Shown: positions 53,335 through 63,021, counted from the first letter of the stretch. The stretch is 64,000 bases of DNA from Methylophaga sp. (GCF_009711715.1 NZ_VENF01000013.1:1-64000), one strand, 5' to 3'. The notes: a model not told the origin generated them from the letters alone. Program-made: numbers and translations.

Positions 53335-54834
53335 TTAGTTCTGCGTGCTGAAAACCTGAACATTATTTTTGCCGAGCTTCTTGGCCTCGTACATGGCGAT
53401 ATCAGCATGTTTCAATAAGGTCTGATCGTCATTGCCGTGCTCTGGATAAATAGCGAGTCCGATACTGGCGGAAACCTGCAACTGAGCGCCGCCAACCTCA
53501 AACACCTGCGCCAGCGCATCCAGTAACTTTTCCGCGACATGCAGTGCATTATCCCTGCCGGCAATCTCCGGAAGTAATACGATAAACTCATCTCCCCCCA
53601 CACGTGACAGAGTGTCAGATGTTCTTAACAGTAACCTGACTCTGTCAGAGACTGCTTTGAGCAATAAGTCGCCAACACCATGGCCGTAGGTATCATTAAT
53701 CGTTTTGAAACCGTCAAGATCGATAAATAAAACCCCCACTTATTTCTGGTTACGTTGGGCATGCCTCAACGCAAGGCTCAATCGGTCTTCAAATAAATAA
53801 CGGTTGGGCAGATCTGTCAGGGCATCGTGATAGGCGAGGTGCCTGATTTTTTCCTCCATTTCAACACGGTCAGTTATATCGTAAAACCAGGAGAGAATTG
53901 AAGGGGGATCCAGGTAATTGATCGGGAGGAAAGAGCCGATGCACCACTTCACCTCCGAGCTACGCGGCGATGTCAGCTTCAACAGCAGATTGGATACTCT
54001 CTGGTTGTTCATAACTCTTGATTTGACTGACTTTATCTGACTTTCTTCTATGGAAAAACCGGTTTCATTATCGGTGTTGAAGGGGTTAAAGCCATGGCTG
54101 AACAGTTCCAGATAACGTTTGTTGATGTAAAGGACTTCCTCTGTATCGAGGCTAAAAATGCTGACAGAGACCGGGCTGAAATCCAGCACTTCCCTGAACT
54201 GTTTTGCTTGCTGTTTTGCTTGAATTCGCAGGTTCAGATTTTCATGCAGATGCTTACCCTGTAACCGTGCTGCGTTGAGCATGAACCCAATAAATAACAG
54301 CAGCATGAGTCCCATCGCCACCGGCAATTGACTGCCGGAAATAAAGTAATGGATGGTATTCGGCATGAGCGTGGCTAAAATAAAGCCGATGATAGCCAGT
54401 TTATCCGTAGCCAGTGAAGAGGTTGCTCCTACTGTCAGCCCGCCCAGAGTGAATGTGATAAACAGCTGGTGAGTAAAATCGACTTGTTGTGCAAAAACGA
54501 AACCAGCCCAGCCCCAAACCAGTCCAGATAGCAATGTGCCGAATCTGAAAACCCGAAGATGGAACTGAATCCACTCCTGGTTATGAGTCCCGCTGTGGGA
54601 GTGATGAAACCGGGTGAAAACAAGGAGCCGGGTAATGTTAATAAAGAGGACCACAACGAGCCAGGCTAACAGGCTTTCATAGGCGAGTTGACCATGAAGG
54701 ACCGCACTCATGATGACGGCCAGACAGGTGCTGATAAGGAGTGATACCGGCGTTGAGCCGGTCAGGAGTTTATATTTTTCGAGATTTCTAATGAACTCCT
54801 GATTATACGAGTGTTGTAGGTTGTCGACGTCCAT
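53335..54834 (-). pseudogene. Membrane-PAS-GGDEF diguanylate cyclase interrupted by an in-frame TAA
   Basis: Read through, this is a protein of about 499 residues. The N-terminal half has about six membrane segments (residues 25-200), then a PAS-like domain (FREVLDFSPVSVSIFSLDTEEVLYINKRYLELF), then GGDEF. The frame stops at TAA (53740-53742) between HAQRNQK and VGVLFIDLDGF, inside the GGDEF domain. GTG follows at once in the same frame. Motifs beyond it are intact: RVGGDEFIVLLP and the inhibitory-site RTSD 5 residues upstream of it. So one base change, or a sequencing error, splits the gene. A fragment restarted at GTG would lack the domain's first helix. No EAL domain follows. Confidence 0.8.
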
Positions 54835-54960
54835 ACTCCAATGCCGCGTATACGGTCGTGTTTTATCCAGAGAGAGTAACAGTCACATCATAGAACGACA
54901 GGTTTGCGGGAAGTATGGAGAAACTCAGGCAAGCGGAATAAAGAATTCTCAAGTGCCTTT

Positions 54961-54993
54961 TCAGTTCCTGCAACATAAAGTTGCAGGAACTGA
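54961..54993. repeat. Perfect 14-bp inverted repeat between Yip1-family and GGDEF genes
   Basis: TCAGTTCCTGCAAC / GTTGCAGGAACTGA with loop ATAAA, 33 bases before the Yip1-family stop in map order (just downstream of that gene on the minus strand). CTTTT lies on one side but no long T-run. It may protect or end the Yip1 transcript. Confidence 0.55.
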
Positions 54994-55025
54994 ATGGGTT
55001 TACGGATGCTCACTCAAGCGGTTAT

Positions 55026-55622
55026 TCAAATGACAATGGTGCTCCAGATGATAACGGTGAGCACGTTGAATACGACCAGCATACACAGGCCTGCTGAAAT
55101 AATTGATGTTGAGACGACATAGCCTTTGCCTTCATCGATATTCATATAAATAGGAATACCCAGATACAGCAGGTACAGGCTGTAGCAGACGGCCAGCAGC
55201 AAGACCAGCATGGCCAGCCAGACGATGGGTACGAAACCAATCAGACCAGCCATATACATCGGTGTCGCAGTATAGGTAGTGAACAACAGACAACGCCCGA
55301 AGCTGGCCTCTTCACCGAAGGCTCTCTCCATGGCAAAGGTGAAATAGGCCATCATTGATGTGAAAACGATGATAAGGACATAAAATGCGACAGCCATCGG
55401 CAACGCGTCCGACAGTGCTATCTTGTTGAACTCATTACCGGCCAGGCTCCAGCCTACCTGATTAATACCTATCAAAAATGATACAGCCGGGACGGCGGCC
55501 AGAATGACCATTCGCAGGATGCCGAATTGTGTGATATCGAGATTTTCGTCACTAATCGATTTCCACTCGACGCGTGGAACCGAGAAAAGCCCCCAGAAGT
55601 GCTTACGGTGATGATGGTACAT
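55026..55622 (-). CDS. Yip1-family inner-membrane protein
   Basis: A 198-residue protein with five hydrophobic segments. The N-terminal GLFSVPRVEWKSI and central SMMAYFTFAMERAFGEEASFGRCLLFTTYTATPMYMAGLIGFVP are typical of the bacterial Yip1/DUF1282 family. Function is unknown. It lies 91 bases downstream of ctaB in the same direction but is likely a separate unit. Confidence 0.8.
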   Translation of the reverse strand: MYHHHRKHFWGLFSVPRVEWKSISDENLDITQFGILRMVILAAVPAVSFLIGINQVGWSLAGNEFNKIALSDALPMAVAFYVLIIVFTSMMAYFTFAMERAFGEEASFGRCLLFTTYTATPMYMAGLIGFVPIVWLAMLVLLLAVCYSLYLLYLGIPIYMNIDEGKGYVVSTSIISAGLCMLVVFNVLTVIIWSTIVI

Positions 55623-55713
55623 AGCAGACCTCCCTTGTGGTCGTTAACGGAGCATTAACATCAAGGACCGCTTCAATTTCACTTTATGCCTTTTTCAGTG
55701 GTTCTTCAAGCTG

Positions 55714-56610
55714 TTAGCCGAACACCATACTGTCGATCATTAACAACAGGAAAAGCCACATCAGGTATTGAATCGAATACTTGAATAAACGCCAGGCAGC
55801 GAGCGGATCCCGCTGATCAAACAGTTGTTTCACTAAGCGGAACTGGTACCCGTTCAAGACCAGAACACCAGCAAGGTAAAGCCACTTGCTCATGCCGGTG
55901 ACAAACGGCAGCAAGGTGCAGGCAAATAACAACAGACTGTAGAGCAGGATCTGAATTCGAGTGAAGGCGTCGCCGTGAGTGACAGGCAGCATTGGTACAT
56001 TGGCCCCGGCATATTCGTCCTTTTTATGCAGCGCCAGTGCCCAGAAATGCGGTGGTGTCCAGGCAAAGATAATCAGCACCAGCAAAAGGGCATCAGGGTG
56101 TATCTGACCTGTGACGGCAGTCCATCCAAGCAATGGTGGCATAGCCCCGGCCAGGCCGCCGATAGTAATGTTTTGTGGTGTTGCCCGCTTCAGGAACAGG
56201 GTATAAATCACCGCATAGCCAATCAAAGCAAACAGGGTCAGCCACATAGTGACCGGATTGACCAGGAACCAGAGCATGAGGAGTCCGGACACGGCCAGTA
56301 TCAATGCAAATCCCAGGGCCTGCTGTGGTGAAAGATGACCGGTGACTACCGGGCGTTGACGAGTGCGGGCCATGGTGGCATCCAGCTTGTGATCAATCAG
56401 GTTATTGATCGCCGCGCCACTGGCTGCACACAGCGCGATGCCGATAACGGCTACCGTCAGCGTACCCGGATCCGGCCACCCGGGTGCCAGTAATGCACCG
56501 ACCAAAGCAGTCAGAAGCATCAGCAGCACAACTTTGGGTTTGCAAAGGGCCAGATAATCTTTCCAGTTGGCACGATGCAGGGCAGGTGTTGTGACGATAG
56601 AATTTTGCAT
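55714..56610 (-). CDS. ctaB: Protoheme IX farnesyltransferase (heme O synthase)
   Basis: UbiA-family prenyltransferase that turns heme B into heme O. About 298 residues from the ATG at 56610, which follows the ctaA stop by 4 bases. Motifs are NNLIDHKLDATMARTRQRPVV (NxxxDxxxD, Mg-diphosphate binding) and WTPPHFWALALHKKDEYAGANVPMLPV. About eight to nine membrane segments. It supplies CtaA and thereby the CoxA heme. An in-frame codon at 56667 within ctaA is the less likely start. Confidence 0.95.
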   Translation of the reverse strand: MQNSIVTTPALHRANWKDYLALCKPKVVLLMLLTALVGALLAPGWPDPGTLTVAVIGIALCAASGAAINNLIDHKLDATMARTRQRPVVTGHLSPQQALGFALILAVSGLLMLWFLVNPVTMWLTLFALIGYAVIYTLFLKRATPQNITIGGLAGAMPPLLGWTAVTGQIHPDALLLVLIIFAWTPPHFWALALHKKDEYAGANVPMLPVTHGDAFTRIQILLYSLLLFACTLLPFVTGMSKWLYLAGVLVLNGYQFRLVKQLFDQRDPLAAWRLFKYSIQYLMWLFLLLMIDSMVFG

Positions 56611-56614
56611 GGCA

Positions 56615-57607
56615 TCACCCCGTGGATTGTGGAACAGAAGTCCGATTAAACATGGCCGCGTCAGCATCCGGTTTCAGTCTTGTATGCAGGTCAAACAAGC
56701 ACAGCAGCAATAAGGCGGCACCGGTGTTGTGTGCGAGAGCCAGCGATAAAGGTAACAACAGCAGCGCATTGGCGATGCCCAGTGCCAGTTGCAGCGATGT
56801 CAGTGATAGCAGCAACAATAACTGCATTCTGAGAGCGGCATAGCGCCACAGTGCGATAACCAGTGCGGCAATGCTGAGCGTCAGTAGCATTGCAAACAGT
56901 CGGTGGACGACTTGAATACTTTGTCGGGCTTCAGCAGACAGCAGGCCACCTTCGTGATTTTTATCGATGAACTCAGTGACGTTAAATGCCTCGCTCAGGG
57001 GCGCGGCGGGCAACCATTGCCCCTGACAGGTGGGGAAATCGGTGCAAGCCAGTCCTGCATATTGACTGCTGGTCCAGCCGCCCAGACTGATTTGAAAAAA
57101 TGTCAGCACGATGACCGCCAGCACTGAAGTTTTTACAGGCGATGGGACGCGGGTAGAAGGCTCACTATAAAACTGTTTACGCAGGCGCCATAACAGTGCC
57201 AGCAGCAACATACCGCCCAGCAGGTGAATCGTGACGATCTGAGGCTGCAGTTTCATTGTGACGGTCCACATGCCGAACAAGGCTTGGGCAGTGACCAATG
57301 CCAGTAATCCGCGACTGAGCCAGCGTGTTTGGCCACTGATTTGAGGGCTTTTCTCCAACAGGATCATTAATGACAGAATTACCAGGCCCAGCAGTCCGGC
57401 ACCATAGCGGTGAATCATTTCCATCCAGGCTTTGCCACTATCGAGTCCTGTGAAAAGGTGCTTTTCATGCTCTGCCGGTGGCATAAGCTGGCCATAGCAG
57501 CCTGGCCAGTCGGGACAACCCAGCCCGGCATCCATCAGCCGGGTCAGGGCGCCCAGTGTCACCACGATGAAGGCAAGAGCAAAAGCAACATTGGTCAGAG
57601 ACTTCAT
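56615..57607 (-). CDS. ctaA: Heme A synthase CtaA (COX15)
   Basis: Oxidises the heme O methyl to give heme A. About 330 residues, eight membrane segments. RLMDAGLGCPDWPGCYGQLMPP and the paired TSSQYAGLACTDFPTCQGQWLP hold the conserved Cys pairs. The His ligands lie in EMIHRYGAGLLG and VHLLGG-like (IHLLGGMLL) and HRLFAM segments. The ATG at 57607 has GGATAGG upstream and overlaps nothing but lies 4 bases from the SCO-like gene. It is in the cox operon before ctaB. Confidence 0.95.
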   Translation of the reverse strand: MKSLTNVAFALAFIVVTLGALTRLMDAGLGCPDWPGCYGQLMPPAEHEKHLFTGLDSGKAWMEMIHRYGAGLLGLVILSLMILLEKSPQISGQTRWLSRGLLALVTAQALFGMWTVTMKLQPQIVTIHLLGGMLLLALLWRLRKQFYSEPSTRVPSPVKTSVLAVIVLTFFQISLGGWTSSQYAGLACTDFPTCQGQWLPAAPLSEAFNVTEFIDKNHEGGLLSAEARQSIQVVHRLFAMLLTLSIAALVIALWRYAALRMQLLLLLSLTSLQLALGIANALLLLPLSLALAHNTGAALLLLCLFDLHTRLKPDADAAMFNRTSVPQSTG

Positions 57608-57611
57608 AGGC

Positions 57612-58145
57612 CTATCCGATATGTGACGCTTTGAGTAACCAGTCGATGTCGGCCAGGATTTTTTTACCACTCAAATCCGGTGCAAACCGCATTACCAGAT
57701 TACCGGCCGGATCAATCAACCAGAAACTATGGTCCTGCCAGACAAGCTGGTGTTGATTAAACCAGTCAATCAATGCCGGTGTTGTAGCCTTTCTGATTTG
57801 TTTGAAGTCGATATTGTCTGGCTGACGGTTAACAGGGGCATCAGACAACCACAGCGGCTGGAGCCGTTTCAGATCCGAACCCATCGCCGTATGTAATTGC
57901 TGCAAGCGATATAACTGCTCGGCACAGCCTTTATCACAGCTGTTGCTCAGCATGACCAGGCCCCATTTGCCATTCAGCTCGCTGGAAAGTTGCTGTGGTA
58001 CTTTCATGCCCGCCGGCATTAATTCGCCGTTATTCTTAGTCTCCAGTGGCAGTCTATCGCCCATCAGCGCCAGTCCCCAGGCAAACAGTAGCGGCAATAA
58101 CGCGATTAACCAGATCATTCTGAACAACCATGGATTGCGAGTCAT
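57612..58145 (-). CDS. SCO1/SenC-like cytochrome oxidase assembly protein
   Basis: About 177 residues from the ATG at 58145, which overlaps the SURF1 stop by 4 bases (ATGA). One N-terminal membrane segment (MIWLIALLPLLFAWGLALMG) anchors a thioredoxin-fold domain. NSCDKGCAEQLYRL gives a CxxxC copper motif and VWQDHSFWLIDPAGNLVMRF gives the DHS..DP strand with the third copper ligand of SCO proteins. The rest is shorter and more diverged than SCO1. Position between SURF1 and CtaA supports CuA-site delivery. Confidence 0.78.
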   Translation of the reverse strand: MTRNPWLFRMIWLIALLPLLFAWGLALMGDRLPLETKNNGELMPAGMKVPQQLSSELNGKWGLVMLSNSCDKGCAEQLYRLQQLHTAMGSDLKRLQPLWLSDAPVNRQPDNIDFKQIRKATTPALIDWFNQHQLVWQDHSFWLIDPAGNLVMRFAPDLSGKKILADIDWLLKASHIG

Positions 58146-58840
58146 GTTTCCCTCCGGCGACAGGCGATAAAAGTCATCAGCCCACACGCAAAACCAATCA
58201 ATAACCATTGCACGGCATAACCCACGTGCATCGGGTATTTGTTTTCAGGCGCAGCTTTAACCGTGGCCAGTCCCGCCGGCGCCGGGTCGGCATAAATCAC
58301 AAACGGTAACAGTTCGATATCTAAATGCTGATTCAGTAACGGAATCTCGATTTGCTGTAATACGGCCGGCCAGGCGGGATCGTCTCTCGCTTCTGCCAGC
58401 ATCAAACCAGGCTCCGGTGTTTTTATCCGGCCACTGATGTTTTCGATACCGGCAAAATCAGAGAGCGTCGGTTTAGCTTCAGCTTTGGGCGTCCAGCCCA
58501 GATTGACCAACACCGGTTTTGACTCACTGGTCATCAGGCCAAGTACATGCCATCCAACCTGTCCCTGAGTCATCTGGTTATCCAGCAGGAACAGTCTCTC
58601 TAAATGGCCGTTAATGCTCACACGCTGAAATTCAGCGGGCTTATCAGCGAGCGTTACTGGCGGCTTTTCCTGCTGTTGCAGATAGCTTTGATAGTGTGCT
58701 TCAGCAGCTTGTGCACGCTGCCATTGCCAGTGAGAAAGAAACAGACACAAACTGATGGCGAAAGCGGCAAACAGCAGGTAAGCCGGACGGAAGGAGAACG
58801 CGCCATGGGTCTTAACCTGAACCAGTCGTTGTGCTGTCAC
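58142..58840 (-). CDS. SURF1 family cytochrome oxidase assembly protein
   Basis: A 232-residue protein with one membrane helix near each end (FRPAYLLFAAFAISLCLFLSHWQ and VQWLLIGFACGLMTFIACR). Conserved parts: HWQWQRA, VTLADKPAEFQRVSINGHL, VNLGWTPKAE and YAVQWLLIGFA. SURF1 helps heme A insertion into subunit I. It is 24 bases after coxC in the operon. Confidence 0.9.
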   Translation of the reverse strand: MTAQRLVQVKTHGAFSFRPAYLLFAAFAISLCLFLSHWQWQRAQAAEAHYQSYLQQQEKPPVTLADKPAEFQRVSINGHLERLFLLDNQMTQGQVGWHVLGLMTSESKPVLVNLGWTPKAEAKPTLSDFAGIENISGRIKTPEPGLMLAEARDDPAWPAVLQQIEIPLLNQHLDIELLPFVIYADPAPAGLATVKAAPENKYPMHVGYAVQWLLIGFACGLMTFIACRRRET

Positions 58841-58864
58841 AAAATCTCCCCTTTGCTTTACTTC

Positions 58865-59752
58865 CTATAGCAAGTACACAGTAGTGAACAGAAAAATCCA
58901 GACCACATCGACAAAGTGCCAGTACCAGGAGCCGGCTTCAAAGGCAAAATGACTGTCTGGTGTGAAGTGTCCCTGGAACACCCGCAGTAGCAGCACCAAC
59001 AGAATGATGCTGCCGATGGTGACGTGGGCACCATGGAAGCCGGTTAACATAAAGAAAGTTGCGCCGTAAATGCCGGAATGCAGGGTCAGGTCCAATTCTG
59101 TATAGGCATGGATATATTCATATATCTGCAGACCGAGGAAGGTCAGACCCAGCACTATCGTCAGGCCCAGCCAGCTTTTGAGCTTGCTTCGGTCTTCTCT
59201 TTTCAGCGCTTTGTGTGCTGCCAGCAGCGTGAAACTCGAGCCCACCAGTAAAATGGTATTAATGAGCGGAATATGCCATGGGTTAATGACTTCCCGGATA
59301 GGGGGAAACTGTTCTGGATTGGGTGCTTGCATTAATGGCCATGAAGCCTGAAACTGCGGCCAGAGCATGCTAGCCAGCCCTTTGTCACCCTCACCATCCA
59401 GCCAGGGTACAGCGAATACCCGGATGTAAAACAGGACGCCGAAGAAGGCAAAAAAGAACATGACTTCGGAAAAAATAAACCAGGACATGCCGTAACGGAA
59501 GGAGCGATCCATCTGTGGTGAATACAGTCCCTGGCGGGACTCAGCAATGACCGCAGCAAACCAGCCTATCATCATCCCGGCGAGGATCAGGGCGCCCGAA
59601 TTCAGCATAATCTGGGCCAGCAAACTGCCGCTTTCCTGTTGCAGGGAATAGATTAGTGCGGCGGCACCGCCCAGGGTGAGGAATAGGCCCACAGCACCGA
59701 TGATCGGCCAGTGACTCTGTGGTGGAACGTAGTAGGCGGAATGATGTGCCAT
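58865..59752 (-). CDS. coxC: Cytochrome c oxidase subunit III
   Basis: A 295-residue subunit III with seven membrane segments. Typical sequence: YYVPPQSHWPIIGAVGLFL, GMSWFIFSEVMFFFAFF, LLVGSSFTLLAAHKAL, FFMLTGFHGAHVTIGSI and the final WYWHFVDVVWIFLFTTVYLL. It stabilises subunit I and the proton path. It sits after ctaG. Confidence 0.97.
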   Translation of the reverse strand: MAHHSAYYVPPQSHWPIIGAVGLFLTLGGAAALIYSLQQESGSLLAQIMLNSGALILAGMMIGWFAAVIAESRQGLYSPQMDRSFRYGMSWFIFSEVMFFFAFFGVLFYIRVFAVPWLDGEGDKGLASMLWPQFQASWPLMQAPNPEQFPPIREVINPWHIPLINTILLVGSSFTLLAAHKALKREDRSKLKSWLGLTIVLGLTFLGLQIYEYIHAYTELDLTLHSGIYGATFFMLTGFHGAHVTIGSIILLVLLLRVFQGHFTPDSHFAFEAGSWYWHFVDVVWIFLFTTVYLL

Positions 59753-59778
59753 AAAGAGTTCCTCCCTAAATTGCGGCG

Positions 59779-60324
59779 TTAGTCTCCGCCGCTGGCATCA
59801 CGCTCACTGATATCGAACAAGGTATAAGATAAGGTCAGCTTGCTGATATCCTCAGGTAGCGCAGGATCAATGAAAAACACCAGTGGAAATTGTTTGGCTT
59901 CCCCGGCCGCTAAAGGCTGCTTCTGGAAGCAGAAACATTCAATTTTGTTGAGATAATCGGCAGCCTGAGGGGGAGAAACACTGGGTATGGCCTGTGCTAC
60001 CACCGCTTTGTCATAGGTATTGCTGACTGAAAAATGGGTCTGTTTGCGCTCGCCCACAGACAGTTTGATTTCTTCTTCTTCAGGCGCAAAGTCCCAGGAC
60101 AAATTCTCATTGCGGTTGGCAATAAACTGCACGGTTATCGTCCGCTCTGATGGTGCAGCCTGTGCGTTGACCTCTCCCTGATATGCCCCCTTGGTTTTCC
60201 CGTTAAGACCGGTCACCTCGCAGAAAACATCGTAAAGCGGCACCAGTGCAAAACCGAAGCCGAACATCACCACTACGATAAGGATCAGGCCGGTCGGGCT
60301 GGTGGGTTTGAGCCAGGATTTCAT
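59779..60324 (-). CDS. ctaG: Cytochrome c oxidase assembly protein CtaG (Cox11)
   Basis: Inserts the CuB copper into subunit I. It has 181 residues: one N-terminal membrane helix (LILIVVVMFGFGFALVPLYDVFCEVTGLNGKT) and a periplasmic domain with the copper-binding ECFCFQKQPLAAGE. It overlaps the end of coxA by 4 bases. Confidence 0.96.
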   Translation of the reverse strand: MKSWLKPTSPTGLILIVVVMFGFGFALVPLYDVFCEVTGLNGKTKGAYQGEVNAQAAPSERTITVQFIANRNENLSWDFAPEEEEIKLSVGERKQTHFSVSNTYDKAVVAQAIPSVSPPQAADYLNKIECFCFQKQPLAAGEAKQFPLVFFIDPALPEDISKLTLSYTLFDISERDASGGD

Positions 60325-61898
60325 TCTTTATTCAGCTCCGGTGGGGTGGTAAAGGTATGGTAAGGTGCCGGTGTCGGTACGCTCCACTCCAGTCCCCGTG
60401 CCCCTTCCCACGGGAGTTGATCTGCCGCTTTTCCGCTGCGGACTGTCTTAATCAGAATATAGACAAACAACAGCTGGGTGGTGCCGAACAGGAAAGCACC
60501 GATACTGGTCAGCATATTGAAGTCAGCAAACTGCAGCGCATAGTCGGGAATACGTCTTGGCATGCCCGCCAGGCCGACAAAATGCATGGGGAAAAAAGTC
60601 AGGTTCACGCCAATAAACGACAGCCAGAAATGCCACTGTCCCAGTTTTTCGTCGTACATCTTGCCGCTCCATTTGGGCAGCCAGTAATAAACGGCAGCGA
60701 TGATGCCGAATACCGAGCCGGGCACCAGTACATAATGAAAGTGGGCGACGACGAAATAGGTGTCGTGATATTGAAAATCCGCCGGTGCGATGGCCAGCAT
60801 CAGTCCTGACAATCCGCCGATGGTAAACAGGACGATAAAGGCAATCGCGAACAGCATTGGCGTTTCAAAGGTCATTGCGCCGCGGAACATGGTGCTGATC
60901 CAGTTAAACACTTTCACGCCGGTCGGCACGGCGATCAGCATGGTCGTGTACATGAAAAACAGTTCACCCGTCAGCGGCATGCCTACCGTGAACATATGAT
61001 GAGCCCAGACGATAAATGACAGGAAAGCGATGGCGACAGTCGCTAAAACCATGGCGCGATAACCAAATAATGGCTTGCGGGCGAAGGTCGGGATGATTTC
61101 AGAAATCACACCAAATGCCGGCAACACCATGATGTATACCTCAGGATGGGCAAAGAACCAGAATACGTGCTGAAACAGGACCGGATCACCGCCGCCGGCG
61201 GCACTGAAAAAGCTGGTACCGAAATGCACATCCATCAGCACCATGGTCACGACCGCTGCCAGTACCGGCATTACAGCAATTAGCAGAAAGGCGGTGATTA
61301 GCCAGCTCCAGACGAACAGGGGCAGATCCATCATTTTCATGCCCGGCGCGCGCATATTGAAGATGGTGACAATGACGTTAATGGCCCCGAGGATCGATGA
61401 AATCCCCATCATGTGAATGGCAAATACGAAAAAGGTTACACTGGGCGGGGCATAGGTTGTTGATAGTGGTGCATAGAAGGTCCAGCCGAAGTCAGGGGCA
61501 CCGCCGGGCATGAACAGGGTGGACAGCAGCATGGCAAAAGCGAAGGGCAGAATCCAGAAACTGAAGTTGTTCAGCCTCGGTAGCGCCATATCAGGCGCAC
61601 CAATCATCAGCGGCACCTGCCAGTTTGCCAGGCCGACAAAGGCCGGCATTACTGCGCCGAATATCATAATAAGACCGTGCATCGTGGTCATCTGATTGAA
61701 AAATTCCGGCATCACCAGCTGCAGGCCCGGCTGGAATAATTCGGCCCGGATCACAAAGGCCATGGTGCCGCCGATGAACAGCATGATCAGGCTGAATACC
61801 AGATAAAGTGTCCCGATATCCTTATGATTGGTGGTCAGTATCCAGCGGCTTATACCCTTGGCTGGTCCGTGATGCAGCGTCTCTGCGTATGCGCTCAT
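60321..61898 (-). CDS. coxA: Cytochrome c oxidase subunit I
   Basis: The heme-copper catalytic subunit, 525 residues, twelve membrane segments. The heme a His region is MHGLIMIFGAVMPAFVGL. The CuB His-Tyr region is HVFWFFAHPEVYIMVLPAFG, followed by IVWAHHMFTVGMP. FVVAHFHYVLVPG carries the remaining heme ligands. The E-x-x-H-P-E-V-Y type points to an A-family oxidase. It lies 7 bases after coxB. Confidence 0.98.
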   Translation of the reverse strand: MSAYAETLHHGPAKGISRWILTTNHKDIGTLYLVFSLIMLFIGGTMAFVIRAELFQPGLQLVMPEFFNQMTTMHGLIMIFGAVMPAFVGLANWQVPLMIGAPDMALPRLNNFSFWILPFAFAMLLSTLFMPGGAPDFGWTFYAPLSTTYAPPSVTFFVFAIHMMGISSILGAINVIVTIFNMRAPGMKMMDLPLFVWSWLITAFLLIAVMPVLAAVVTMVLMDVHFGTSFFSAAGGGDPVLFQHVFWFFAHPEVYIMVLPAFGVISEIIPTFARKPLFGYRAMVLATVAIAFLSFIVWAHHMFTVGMPLTGELFFMYTTMLIAVPTGVKVFNWISTMFRGAMTFETPMLFAIAFIVLFTIGGLSGLMLAIAPADFQYHDTYFVVAHFHYVLVPGSVFGIIAAVYYWLPKWSGKMYDEKLGQWHFWLSFIGVNLTFFPMHFVGLAGMPRRIPDYALQFADFNMLTSIGAFLFGTTQLLFVYILIKTVRSGKAADQLPWEGARGLEWSVPTPAPYHTFTTPPELNKE

Positions 61899-61905
61899 AA
61901 TGACC

Positions 61906-63021
61906 TCACTGTTTATCCATCAGGTCCTGTACTTCGGCAGGCGTGACCATATCGTCGGTCTTGTTACCCCAACTGTTACGTTCAAAAGTGATCACTGCGG
62001 CGATATCGACGGCGGAAAGCTGTTTGCCGAATGCCGGCATCCCTTTATCGACCCGACCGTTAACCACGACTTTCATATGCTCAAGTTTCTCACCCTGAAC
62101 GATGGCGCTGCCATCCAGTGGTGGAAAGGTGGGCGGCATGCCCGAGCCGTCGGCCTGATGGCAGGCTGCACAGTTTTTTTCGTAAACCGTGGCACCGGTA
62201 TTCATCAGCTCATCCATACTCCAGTCTTTCTCTGCCGCCGCGACGGCCGCTTTCTGAGCGGCTTTCTGCTCAGAGAGCCAGGCGCCGTATTCTTCTTCTG
62301 TGACGGCCTTCACTTCAATGGGCATAAAAGCATGGTGTTTACCACACAGCTCGGCGCACTGACCTCGATACAGTCCCGGCTCTTTGATTCGGGTCCATGA
62401 TTCATTAATAAATCCGGGGATGGCATCTTTTTTGATGGCGAGATCCGGTACCCACCAGGCATGAATCACATCATTGGAAGTGAACAGAAAACGGATTTTT
62501 TTATGAACCGGGACGACGACGGGATTATCGACTTCCAGCAGATAGTTGGGATTTTTCTTTTTACGGTTTTCGATTTCTTCACGAGGTGTGGCGAGCACAC
62601 TGAAAAAGTCGACGTCTTCGCCAATGTATTTGTAATGCCATTTCCATTGATGACCGGTGACCTGGATATCAATGTCAGATTCACTGGCATCATAGAGATC
62701 GCCTAATGTGATCGTGGATGGAATCGCGATCGCTACGAGGATCAGGAAAGGAATGGTGGTCCAGATCACCTCGACCAGGATATTGCCATGGAACTGAGCG
62801 GCCTCATGGCCTTTGGATTTACGATGATGATATATCGACCACAGCATGACACCGAACACCACCACAGCAATGGCGAGGCAGATATAGAAAATGGTCATGT
62901 GGAGGTTGAATACGGACTGACTGGTGTCGGTCACACCAACGGGCATGTTGAATTCCAGCGCCCAGAGCGGGGCTGGTGGCAAAAAAAGAGCGAGACAAAA
63001 AAGATGCAGTCGTCGGCACAT
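61906..63021 (-). CDS. coxB: Cytochrome c oxidase subunit II with fused cytochrome c (caa3 type)
   Basis: About 371 residues from the ATG at 63021 (AAGGAGAG upstream). A signal peptide and two membrane helices (FYICLAIAVVVFGVMLWSI; FLILVAIAIPSTITL) come first. The CuA domain follows with HAWWVPDL and GQCAELCGKHHAFM. The last 100 residues are a fused cytochrome c: CAACH heme site and GMPAFGKQ with the Met ligand. The fusion means cytochrome c or another donor can pass electrons into CuA through the attached heme. An in-frame start at 63054 is less likely. First gene of the cox operon. Confidence 0.95.
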   Translation of the reverse strand: MCRRLHLFCLALFLPPAPLWALEFNMPVGVTDTSQSVFNLHMTIFYICLAIAVVVFGVMLWSIYHHRKSKGHEAAQFHGNILVEVIWTTIPFLILVAIAIPSTITLGDLYDASESDIDIQVTGHQWKWHYKYIGEDVDFFSVLATPREEIENRKKKNPNYLLEVDNPVVVPVHKKIRFLFTSNDVIHAWWVPDLAIKKDAIPGFINESWTRIKEPGLYRGQCAELCGKHHAFMPIEVKAVTEEEYGAWLSEQKAAQKAAVAAAEKDWSMDELMNTGATVYEKNCAACHQADGSGMPPTFPPLDGSAIVQGEKLEHMKVVVNGRVDKGMPAFGKQLSAVDIAAVITFERNSWGNKTDDMVTPAEVQDLMDKQ

